A stretch of 64,000 bases of DNA from Zantedeschia hybrid cultivar (Eukaryota; Streptophyta; Magnoliopsida; Alismatales; Araceae): positions 38,777,670 to 38,841,669 of the forward strand of contig JARZZO010000001.1 in assembly GCA_030544215.1 (NCBI GenBank), given 5' to 3'. The notes under the pieces were generated by a model, which was not told where the DNA came from, did not search any database, and saw only the letters and a program-made list of their open reading frames with translations. This document shows positions 1 through 9,650 of this stretch, piece by piece (positions within the stretch are counted from its first letter, which is position 1; the number at the start of each line of letters is the position of its first letter). The position numbers and the translations under genes are program-made.

Positions 1-2425
1 CTTGCAAAGGTGTAAGCCATTTTACGAGCTTACTAAACGGGGAGTCAAATTCGATTAGGACAATAAGTGTCATGAGGTAGTTAATGGGCTGAAGACATAT
101 TTGGTGAGTCCTCCTATTTTGAGACTACCATCGTCGGACAAACACTTAGTTCTATATATTTCTGTCCTGCATGATTCGATGGGGGCTATCCTAGTACAAG
201 AAGATGAAGAAGGAAAAGAGAGGGTAGCCTATTGTCTCTCTAAACTTCTCAGCCACGCTGAACAAAGATACACAACAATGGCAAAAACATGCGCAGCATT
301 GGTTTGGGTAGTTCAAAAATTGAAACACTATTTTCTAGCTCATGAAGTCCATCTCATTGCTAGGATGAATCCCATTAAGTTCTTTCTAGAAAAATCTGTC
401 CTTACCGATAGATTAGCATGTTAGCAAAGCTTTCTCTCTAAATTCGATATCATTTACATTCAACAGAAAGCGATTAAAGGCTATGCCATAGTAGAACACG
501 TTGCTCATCACCCTCTTCTCATATTTGATCCAGTCCGATCGGAGTTTCCGGATGAGGAATTGATGTCCATAAACAAACTCAAGGATGATATGTGGACTCT
601 GCGTATTGACGGAGCTCTAAACTCTCACGGTAAGGGTATCGGCATTGTTTTCCTATCACCTGAAGGTATCACCATTCCCCAAGCCTTTCAACTTGCTTTT
701 CATGTTACAAATAACATAGCTGAATATGTGGCTCTTCTTGTTGGCCTCGAGGCTGCTCTTTTCCATGGTGCCACCAAACTGTGAGTTGTAGGTGATAGTC
801 AGTTAATTCTTCACCAAGTGCTCACCAAGTACTTCACCTTTGATCCCAAGGTCAAGCCATACTAGGACCTCACCTTGGCTTATGCCAAGGTTTTTACCAA
901 ACTGATATTTGTCCATGTTCCTCGAAATTAGAACATCCTAGCTGACGCTCTAGCTTCTCTTGCATCGTTCCTGAATTTTTCAATAAGCAAACACTCAGAA
1001 TCAATCATTGTCCATAGGTGTCTCTCTCCTGTTGTAGAGGACCCTTCATTTCTTAGGATTAAAGAGAAGTTGTTGAAGAAGGTTAGAGATGGAGACATTG
1101 TAGAGAAGAGAGAGATTATGTTGCTAGAATTGGAAGAAGAGATGGAAGATGAAGAGAAACCATGGTACTATGAGATTGCAAAATACTGTGAAGATCAGTC
1201 ATACCCTAAAGAAGCCACTGCTGAGGAGAAAAGGGCTATCAAGAGAATTGCTCAGAGATACACCCTAGCTGGAGTGGAGGGGAGTTATATAGACGTAGAT
1301 TTGATGGTGTTCTTCTGAGATGTTTGGATAAAGATGAGCTTTGGAAGATCATGGAAGGAGATCACACTGGAGTTTGTGGTGGCCATATTAATGGACAAAT
1401 GTTATCAAAGAAAATCCTTAGACAAGGATATTATTAGTCAATCATATAAGAAGATTGTGTAGGGTACGTACGTAGGTATACTAAGTGCTAACTTCATACC
1501 GACAAAATCCATTCCTACGCATCTTCACTCCATCCTCTGTCCACCCCATTGCCTTTCTCCATGTGGGCATTCAACATCATTGGTCTTCTTGGTGATCCCA
1601 ACTCCTCGATCAAACGGAAATCATTCATTCTCACAGCACCAGAGTACTTAACCAAGTAGGCAGAAGCCGAAGCTTATATAGAGATCAAAGCATCAATAGT
1701 TTGCAAGTCCATTATGAAGTTTATCATCACCAGATTCAAAATTCCAAGCACTATCATCACTGACAATAGACCGCAATTCATTTCACAAGAACTAAAGGAC
1801 CTCTGTAATAGGTATAAAATTGCATTGCATCATTCATCTCCATATTATCCGCAAGGCAATGGCCAAGCAGAGGCAATCACTAAAACCTTGATCAAAATCA
1901 TAAAGAAAACATGTAAGTTTAACAAATATACAAAATGGCCAAAAAAACTTGCTGAGGCTCTATGGGCCTACCGAACTTCAATCCGTACTCTTACTGGGAA
2001 AACCCCATATTCCTTAACGTTTGGAATGGAGGCGGTAGTTCCATATGAAGTACTCATTCCGTCATTAAGAGTACAATTGAACGATGAGTTTTCTATTGAT
2101 GAACAATTCTGCACTCCTCACTCAATTGGAATTCTTAGACGAGAAGAGATGGTCAGCCGCTAATCATGCACGAGCTTATCAGAATAGACTTGCACGTTTT
2201 TATCAAAAGAAGGTTATTGAAAGAAAGTTCAAAGTCGGTGAAATGGTAGTCAAAAGAATTTTCGTAAAACCTGGTGGTCTACGTTCTAAACTCCAACCCA
2301 ATTGAGAAAGTCCCTATGTTGTAAAATATGCTTTCCCTGATAGCGCCTATAGGTTAGTTAATGCAGAAGATCAGGAGCTATCTCATCCTTGGAATGGTTT
2401 ATATCTAAAGAAATGCTATCCTTAG
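1..2425 (+). pseudogene. Tat-lineage Ty3/gypsy pol remnant (RT/RNase H, second RNase H, integrase)
   Basis: This is the decayed 3' half of a gypsy polyprotein, which copies element RNA to DNA and integrates it. Residues coded at about 1-420 match the end of reverse transcriptase and the first RNase H (YCLSKLLSHAEQRY, KHYFLAHEV). From 560 a second RNase H of archaeal type follows, with its acidic positions in RIDGA, NIAEY, GDSQ and ADALA; a dual RNase H marks the Tat lineage. Integrase follows: an HHCC-like part near 1370-1450, then a core with IITDN, a GQAEA glutamate and ALWAYRTS. The first catalytic aspartate region reads TAPEY, so it is lost. Reading frame changes near 1450 and 2090, plus many stops, make it non-functional. 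The final stop is TAG at 2423-2425. Its start lies left of the window. Confidence 0.85.
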
Positions 2426-3158
2426 ATAAGTTGTGTCGATCAGCATGGTGCAAAGACCAGTGGAGTTAGAAAATTTGAAATCCTAAATTCCCTCGTTAGT
2501 CTTTAATAGTCTAATTTAGGCGCATTATACACACACAAACATGCTTTGTCCTTGAGTAACAAGAGATGTGAAGTCCAAGGAAGGCTAACCTCCTAACTGA
2601 GAGTGTAAGGTGCAACCTATTCTTTCCTTCTTTGCTCGCGATGTCGGAACGAGGCTTATGATAGACTACTGAAAATACCCTCCGTCTTAGTAGGAGGCCG
2701 TCATAATAAAGAAAACGGGAAAATCAAAAGATCCGCCCCAAAAACAAAAGAAAAAGGCAAAAGCCAAAAGGCAAAGTACAAAAGGCCACAAAGTGAACGT
2801 CAAATCAAAAGGCCAAATATCCAAATAAAAGAGAGCACAAGGTCAAAAAAAATACCCCACAAAGTAAAAATGACCGAACCCCAACAGACAATAGGGTAAA
2901 TGATGGACATCTTCCTGGGTCACCGGAACCCTCTCATGAGCTTTCTGGACCACTTCTTCCCTTCTCCCTAAGGGGCATACTCCAAGCTTAAGAAACGACC
3001 TAGGTTGACTGAGGATTAGATCATCAAATGGGATTACGAACAGAAGCACAACAAAAGCACAATGAACCTACATTAGATTATTGAAGAATAATTAGGGAAT
3101 TAAGATAACGAATAAGTAAGTTCTTTTGATCCATGTACCATACTGGTCTTTAAGTAAA
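2426..3158. other. Tat 3' non-coding region, no gene seen
   Basis: This stretch follows the Tat pol stop. It has no credible coding frame. At about 2690-2860 it is A/G-rich with irregular units like AAAAGGCAAA. It lies between two convergent coding units (pol on +, PMD gene on -), so it would hold both 3' ends. Confidence 0.5.
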
Positions 3159-3385
3159 ATGAATATTTCAAAATCACAAAAAAAAATGGATATTTCAAAA
3201 TCACAAAAAAATGGATACTTCAAAACTAAAAAAATGGATATTTCAAATCCAAAAAAATGTATATTTAAAAAGCCCCCCCAAAAATGGATATTTCAAAAGT
3301 ACAAAAAAAGGATATTTCAAAAAAAAAAAGGATATTCCAAAATACAAAAAAATGGATATTTGAAAACAAAAAAAATGAATATGTT
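3159..3385. repeat. A-rich degenerate tandem repeat
   Basis: About ten imperfect copies of a 20-26 base unit of the form ATGGATATTTCAAAA followed by a short variable run and A(6-8). Unit length and spacer vary, and one unit carries a run of seven C. The open frame across it (from 3126) is a product of the repeat and is not called as a gene. Confidence 0.85.
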
Positions 3386-3847
3386 GAAATTTCAATTAGC
3401 ATCCGCTCGCCAAATCATGTGTGCTGCATCTTTATTTCTAGTTAGCATATGTGTGCTTTGTATGTCCCATTTTCAATTATTGTCTTTAATTATTTATTTT
3501 TTGTCTTCATTAAATAAAGGCTTTGCCCCTTGACCCTTCTACCAAGGATAGGATCGACTAGTCGATTATTTAACTGGGCAAAGGGCTACGCCAGAACAGA
3601 CATTTAACGTGTTTGTTTAAGTTATGAATTGGTCACATATATGTAAGAGAGAGACATTCTGAATGCACAAGAGATTCATGGTCACATGAACAAAAGTGTT
3701 TTATATATATGAGAAGAGTATCATCATATACATCTGTTAAAAGGTCAAAAAGAAAGTACAACAGTCGGACTCCGGCAGCATGACAACAAGTACAAGGAAT
3801 GTCATGACATATGTCAGCAGCAGCATCACCATCAGCATCAACAGCCC
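3386..3847. other. Intergenic stretch 3' of the antisense PMD gene
   Basis: No coding signal. It is AT-rich and lies just downstream (on the minus strand) of the PMD stop codon at 3848-3850, so it should hold that gene's 3' UTR. I see no clear polyadenylation signal that I would defend. Confidence 0.4.
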
Positions 3848-5300
3848 TCAAGGCTGGCTCTCCCCGGTGCCCTCATCATACTGGCTTTGGGCCTCATCCG
3901 GTCCTTGTGGCACCTTGGTTGGTGGTGGCGGTGGCCCCATCGTGCTCGGCTTGGCTCTGGCGAAGGACATAGCAATGCTCGAAGTGAACATGCTACCGTG
4001 ACCACTCTCGCGAGCTCTTTGCCGAGCACGCTGGTACCTCTCCTCCACGCTTTGTCGCTCATGCTCGGCGATGGACAGCCGGCCCTGTAAAGATGGAGAT
4101 CTGCCATCAGTCGTCTGCGCTCCCGGTCTCTCTCCTCGGTAATAACCTACAGATGCATCTGCAGTCGCACTAGCTCGCGAGGGAGGTCGCCGGCGGAGGG
4201 GCGCACTAACTGCTCCTCCAGAGCCCTGATCCGGGTAGCATCCGCCTGCACGTAGGTTGCCGCACTTCGAGTCTACTCCCGCTCCACTTCAGCCCTTTGA
4301 AGGGCCTCTTGAAGCTCAGCAACCTGCCAGTTAAGAGAAGACAACGTCAGTCAGTGTAAACAAGTTTAGGATCAAGCCGTGCGAGAAGTAAGAAGTCAAA
4401 GATCAGAACTTACCCTGGAGGCACGGTCCTCCTCCGCTAGAGAGGCCTGGTGGATGGCTCGAGCCAACTAGTCCTAAAGGTCGATGAGGGCGGCATCGTG
4501 ATGGGCGCTAGAAGATGAAGCTCCAGCTGTGTAGGTAGGAGGTTGGGCATCCTGGGTGTAAGCAGTACACTGTATCAAAAGATTACCGTTAGTGGCTAAG
4601 CGTCAAAATAATTTAATTAATAAAATGAATCCATTCATACATTTAAATAATTCATGCATACATACTAGGTCATCGAGCTCCTTTTGAACTTGCTCGAGCT
4701 GGGACTCCATGTCCTGGAGTCGAGCCCGGAGGGTGATGATGGTGGCATCCCGCGCATCCTGCATATTCACATGTCATTCATTCATTCACAAACTTAAGTA
4801 AGATAATAATAAAATACAAGAAGCATATAACCAAACTTACATCGAGAGGACGGAGCTGCTGAAGGTGGGCAGCATAGTGGGCCCGGTACTGGTGGAGGTA
4901 GGCCTTGCTACTCTCCACATGTGACTCGACTGGTATTCCATGCCGCTCCCAATCGGTGTGCTGCTTTGGGAATTTCACCCGCCAGTCGGTGCAGGCCTGC
5001 TTCCCCCTCATCATCCTCCCGATCACCTCAGAGATCTCCTCCTCGATCCATTCTTGGTGGAGGCCCAACGTCCTCATCGCTAGGCAGAGGTGGAATAGTG
5101 TGATCTCATTCAGGCAGCGCGCCCATGTCTGCCTGCCGAACCGCGCCTGCCTAGCCTCCACCCAAGGCTGCCCTGTCTCCCCCATGCCCAGATCAGGTCG
5201 CCAGATCACCTACATGGATAAAGGTTAGTCGCATTCATAATCAAATAAACAATCGCATTTAATTGAATAAACAAGAATAATCATTAAACAATAACTCACC
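3848..5300 (-). pseudogene. PMD gene exons 7 to 4 and second part of exon 3
   Basis: Four exons and a partial exon sit here with clean boundaries: donor GTGAGT at 5299, acceptor TATCCATGTAG at 5210, donor GTAAGTTT at 4840, acceptor ATATGCAG at 4759, donor GTATGTAT at 4665, acceptor GATACAG at 4570, donor GTAAGTTC at 4413, acceptor ACTGGCAG at 4324. Exon 4 codes 123 residues without a stop, rich in W, R and E. Exon 5 codes 31 residues with heptad-like spacing (RLQDMESQLEQVQKELDDL), a likely coiled coil. Exon 7 ends in a proline-rich tail (GPPPPPTKVPQ) and TGA at 3850-3848. Exon 7 is 476 nt and shows a shift near 4090. Confidence 0.75.
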
Positions 5301-5393
5301 AGGATCTCTGGGTAATCAAGGACCTGACGGCGAAGAGCCGTCAGCTGATGATGTTGTCGTGCTGTGTCCACAACTGGCTGCCATTGGCGGGCC

Positions 5394-5398
5394 AGTAG
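5394..5398. repeat. Left TSD of copia I (AGTAG)
   Basis: Five bases before the 5' LTR read AGTAG; those after the 3' LTR (16206-16210) read AGTGG, one mismatch. Both lie inside PMD exon 3. Confidence 0.8.
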
Positions 5399-6937
5399 TG
5401 TTAGTTTTAGGTGGCCTACAATCCAATCTGACTATGTAAATCTCGTTCATTTATTAATATAATGGCATAATATTCATTATGTGTAAATCACATTAATTCT
5501 CGTTTCATAATGAAGTCCGTGAATATGTGCTATAGTGATCAGATTATGATGAGATCATACTAATGGGACTGATCACTTAAACACACATATTCTTAATCGT
5601 TCCTAGTCGGAGGATATTCGAGAAGGATATCGGATATCCGGTTAGACTAGTACAGATTACTCCTGCTCATATGATGAGGGTGACTGATCTCATAAGTCAC
5701 CTGTGTGGAGACACTAAGGCGAATATGTAGGTGCTCATTGGAGAATGAGTTCACTGAACTGAACCGACTGAATCGCTGGATGGTATTGTACCTCACTGTC
5801 AACCAGCTTGATTCTATTGTCGCAGTTGCGTGGATGGTCCTCGGACCTGAGACACCAAGGACACCTTGTCGGTGGACTTCTGTGCTTTGACATTGGTCTA
5901 CGAATCTCTAGCCACGAGATTCTAAAACGCCAAGGATTGGGTACAGCGGAATACTGTCGAAGAGAATTGTGTGTCAATAAGGAATCATTCGCTCTCGGTA
6001 CTTGGAGAGAGAATGCTCTAGGAAGGATGCGCGGAAGTCCCTGGCCAGGGCGGACGATAATGTCGGGAAAGGAGTTTTCCGATATTTATCAGCGGCATCC
6101 AATCCAAGTGAGTCGACCGGTTAGGGTTTGACAGTATGCCATACCTTGAGTTGACTCGAGAGCATTGTACGAATGAAGGATTATATCCACGCGGTAACTG
6201 TCGGTGGAAAGGTTCCAAGAGTGGGTTACTTAACCCCAATACCTTCCAGGTTCACGCGGTGTTGCTTGGCACCCAACGTGATCGGAGGCCCGGTCGAATT
6301 CGATGTGCGACATCAATTCGATTGATTAATTAATAAAGGGTTATTAATTGATTAATAAAGCCAGTGAGGAGTCACTGGGCTTGTTGGGCCATTAACTGGA
6401 CTCGTACTTGGGCCTAGAGGGTCACACGCAAATGATTCTCAAGGCGATGGATAAATAAGTGGGTTTTATACAAACCGGGGGTTTTTATGAAAAATCGCAC
6501 GGTTAGTATAAAACATAGTGAACGGGCTGAGCAGGCCAAGCTGCTGCTAACCCTAGCTGCCCCTCCTCTGTTTCTCTCTCTCTCTGGTGTCCAAACAGAT
6601 CTAGATCTGCTCCACCACTTCTCTGAATCCCGTTTGACGGGAAATCGTCCGCTCGTTGCGGCGATCATTGCGGCGACCGACGGAGGTTTCGTGGGCTGCG
6701 AAGAACGAGGAACGTGAGGATATCCGTCGCGAGGAGGATCGCGTGGACTTCGCTAGAGGCCGGACACTTGCGCGGCTTGCGGTGTCGCACCGACGGAACC
6801 GAATGGTTGCGGATTCGAATCCGCACACGGTGAGAATCGATTATCCGATAATCGTAGTTTTTAGTTTTTCGAAACGGGAACGGATCTCCGTTTTTATTTT
6901 ATTTTCCGCTGCGCGTGAGATCCGGAGAAACCCAACA
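5399..6937 (+). repeat. Copia I 5' LTR
   Basis: 1539 bp, starts TGTTAG and ends CCCAACA. It matches 13086-13920 plus 15514-16205 closely, with scattered substitutions. A TATA-like tract (TTTTATACAAAC) is near 6465. U3 carries a nested hairpin at 5521-5592 and a CTCATT/AATGAG hairpin at 5734-5749. Confidence 0.92.
5521..5592 (+). promoter_or_regulatory. Nested U3 hairpin, copia I type
   Basis: Outer arms GAATATGTG (5521-5529) and CACATATTC (5584-5592) pair over 9 bp. Inner arms AGTGATCAG (5534-5542) and CTGATCACT (5569-5577) pair over 9 bp. Inside lies the core TATGATGAGATCATA with a GAG triloop. The same plan recurs in the other copia LTRs here with different arm sequences. Confidence 0.6.
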
Positions 6938-6938
6938 G

Positions 6939-6954
6939 TAGTATCAGAGCCAGG
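6939..6954 (+). other. Copia I primer-binding site (initiator Met tRNA)
   Basis: TAGTATCAGAGCCAGG directly after the 5' LTR matches the usual plant TGGTATCAGAGC site, complementary to the 3' end of initiator tRNA-Met, except for one G-to-A change. Confidence 0.85.
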
Positions 6955-7204
6955 TTCCACTGTTTCTCTTCCCGTTTCGATCTCCGAATTAATTTTTCCA
7001 TGAGTTATTCCATGCGTTTAATCCAATTAAAATGATGGAATAGTGTTCATAAGATGAACACAAATAATTAGATTAATTTTCTGTGATTTGTCGGATTTTA
7101 TTTGGGGTGTTATGGTGTTCTTCATGAGATGATGAATCGGGATTTTTCGGCCACTTCGTACACGATTCCCAAGCGTTAGGATGGCGGCTCGGATGCCCGG
7201 ATCT

Positions 7205-7620
7205 CTAGGTGATAGTCACCACAGCACATCCGGTATCTATGTCGGCGCCGGAGTGCCCTTGGAGGGCTGCAAAATTAAGCCCCAAATTCGGGTTTTGAAA
7301 CCCTGAAAAACTAGTTTTTGAAGTGATAAGGGGGCTTGGCCGGCCTATTTTGAGCTTCTCCGGTGGCCCTGCCGGCGCCGGGGAGCCGACCGGCGCCGGG
7401 GGCACTGCCGGCGGGGCCGGGCGGCTCCGGTGGCTCGGCCGCCGGAGCCCAGCTGCTCCTCCCCGCCGCCGCCTGCAACTTCTAGGGTTAAGGGTGCGTC
7501 AAGTGTTGCAGGGAGGAAGGAGGGGCTGGCCCGACCGGTTCGACCGGCCGAGTCGTGCCTGGGCCGGGCCCGAGCCCTGGGCTTTGGTCCAGGCGAGCCA
7601 GGTTGCCCCTTAGGGCTGGG
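7205..7620. other. GC-rich island in copia I leader
   Basis: Dense in GCCGGCGCCGG-type words and CG dinucleotides, beside DNA that is almost pure A and T. The copia II leader has a matching island at about 46900-47350 with different sequence. Confidence 0.6.
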
Positions 7621-7833
7621 TCCATTTCTCACCCCATTAACCCATATTTAAATGCTATAAACCCCTTTTAATCCCTGTTTAAATCCAATTAAGCCATTTT
7701 GATCCAATTGATATAAAATTAGATTTTAAATTTATATTTCAAAATTGTTTTGAAAATATTTTTTAATATTATTGAATCGGGTCATCAATGATTTTGGAAT
7801 CATTTTATTAACAAATTGTTGTTAATTATTATA

Positions 7834-8291
7834 GTTAATTATTAATTTAAAAGTTAAATTAATAATTAACTTTAAATGATTAATTTAAGAGTTAAATTAA
7901 TGTTCATTAGTTAATTAAAATTGATTGTTAATTTAAATGTTATATTAACAATTAATTTTAACTAACTAACAAAATGGTTTAATTAAGATTAATTAGTTAT
8001 TAGTTTAAGAGTTAAACTAATAATTAATTTTTAATCCAATAATTTAAAAGTTATATTAGTGGTTAATTGTTAATTAGTGTTAATTATTAGTTTAAGAGTT
8101 AAATTGATAATTAACATTAATTAATTAACTAGTCTAAGAGTTAGATTTGTAATTAATAATTAATTATGGTTGATTATTAATTTAAGTGTTAAATTATTAA
8201 TTAACTTTGTTGGACTAGTCTAAGAGTTAGATTAGTCATTAATAGTCTAATTGTTAGATTATTAATGGGGTTTAATCTAAGTGTTAGATTA
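7834..8291 (+). repeat. AT-rich triloop-hairpin array
   Basis: At least seven hairpins with a 3-base loop ending in G: 7834-7870 (17 bp, perfect, loop AAG), 7879-7901 (10 bp, GAG), 7991-8029 (18 bp, one G-T wobble), 8079-8115 (17 bp, two wobbles), 8213-8237 (11 bp, one wobble), 8238-8266 (13 bp, one wobble, TTG) and 8273-8291 (8 bp, GTG). The core is YTAA-NNG-TTAR. A less regular long one spans about 7909-7969. Confidence 0.8.
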
Positions 8292-9147
8292 TTAGAATTG
8301 TTCTAATTTGTATGGAATAATCTAGAATTATTAATTTGGAGTGTGTGCACATGTGATGTGTGTTTTGATGCTTTTAAATTAGATTTAATTGCATGTTAAG
8401 TTAATTAAAAGGTTTTTCGAAATCCTAATACCAATTTTGATTGTATCCCAATTTTTTGAAAGCCAAAATTATTTCTTTTGAAAACTCTTTTATTTTAGCC
8501 ATGTGATGCGCTGAATCATGTGTGAGATGTTTAAAACACACCGTGGTCATGGATATGCACTTAATTAATTATTCATGTGATGAATGGATTGTGTGGATCG
8601 TTGATGAATGATGGATGTTTATTAAATTGTTAATAAATAGAAATCTGCGTATCTCTCCCTCTCTCATTCTCCAATGTATTTCTACCTCCCTCTCTCTTGT
8701 ACTCACCATAAGGCTCTCTTCTAATTACATGTAATTCTAGAATTAGTGTAATCTGATCGAGGCAACCGAGGAAGGAGCGAGGACGATCCACAGTTGCAAC
8801 CATAAAGGCGAAAAGATAGAGATCTCTTGCCTATGTGTTTGCAGGTTATCTAATATAATTGTTGTGTTAGATTGTGTGTGCGTTTGACTGTTGGCTCCAG
8901 TCAAACCCACTGTGCTATCTATGACCACACTAGACATGTATGTGATGCAATGTTTTCTTTTGATTATGAATCAAAGCAGGTATAGTATTTAGTAAATATA
9001 TACGATATATTTATATACTATCACTTAGGAGAGACCAAGATAAAAGTTATCTAAATACCCTCATATAATCTCTAAGCCGTAACGCGAGTAGTTAAGAACT
9101 TACCGCGTGGTCTACCATCGTTATAGTCATAGGATTCGAATCACTTT

Positions 9148-9468
9148 AAGCAGGTTTGTTGTGCTATCCACAAGGCCTGCTTAATTGGGAGGAGAAACTG
9201 TGGCTATGACATTAGATGCCTATATGATCGGGGTAGAGGAACCATGTAGCTTTGTTGTACTATCTACAAGGGCTGCATGCAAATCTATGCTCGTCGCGTA
9301 ATGATGGTTAGCTTGGACTAGAATTAGTGGTTTGTTGTACTATCCACAAGGCCATTAAATCTCTGGGGACCGAAACTATGATCAGATATTGCAAGGAGTT
9401 GCAAGTCCCATGAGTTGGGTGCTCTTTGATTGTATTACAGTTTGTTGTGCTATCCACAAGGCTGTAGT
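9148..9468 (+). repeat. Quartet of hairpins with a shared loop, copia I leader
   Basis: Four copies of TTGTTGTGCTATCCACAAGG or a close variant sit between complementary arms: 9148-9154/9176-9182 (AAGCAGG/CCTGCTT), 9243-9250/9272-9279 (CATGTAGC/GCTGCATG), 9324-9330/9352-9358 (TTAGTGG/CCATTAA) and 9434-9440/9462-9468 (ATTACAG/CTGTAGT). The last three each use one G-T wobble. Inside, TTGTG/CACAA (copies 1, 4) or TTGTA/TACAA (copy 2) form an inner stem around CTATC. Confidence 0.8.
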
Positions 9469-9630
9469 GCAAGTCATTGAGATTTTGATCCCCACTAGGA
9501 GACTGTCGGCGTCTCCCGTTCTGTATAACTAAGGGTTATATAGTTCGTCGAAAATTAGTGAGAGTTAAAACTTGAACAAAAGACCATGTCTTGTTTTATA
9601 TTTAATATTTGAACATCTGCTAAAATAGAA

Positions 9631-9644
9631 CTTATCTCCTATAG
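9631..9644 (+). promoter_or_regulatory. Splice-acceptor-like tract before gag ATG
   Basis: CTTATCTCCTATAG ends six bases before the gag ATG and is preceded by CTGCTAAAA, a branch-point-like word. The copia II leader keeps the same layout at 48931-48943. A donor was not identified. Confidence 0.35.
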
Positions 9645-9650
9645 GGAATA

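Larger units (their letters stand above)
6955..9650 (+). other. Copia I leader between PBS and gag
   Basis: A 2.7 kb untranslated leader. From 7205 to about 7620 it is very GC-rich; from about 7680 to 8350 it is AT-rich and built of hairpins; from 8640 it holds a pyrimidine-rich segment and then a strongly structured stretch (9060-9540) up to gag. A further hairpin, GTTTGACT/AGTCAAAC, is at about 8882-8906. The copia II leader aligns along 46801-48949. I see no coding gene; open frames in the GC-rich part are by-products of composition. Confidence 0.7.

Noticed and set aside
3126..3533. K/Q/I-rich frame
   Set aside because: Generated by the A-rich tandem repeat; not protein-like.
7323..7651. 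Overlapping P/G/R-rich frames in the copia I leader
   Set aside because: Explained by the GC-rich island; no counterpart is kept in copia II.
9155..9461. Four near-identical 20-base repeats at 80-110 base spacing, CRISPR-like at first sight
   Set aside because: Only four copies with uneven spacing, in a plant retrotransposon leader, each framed by its own inverted arms; no cas genes and no bacterial context.
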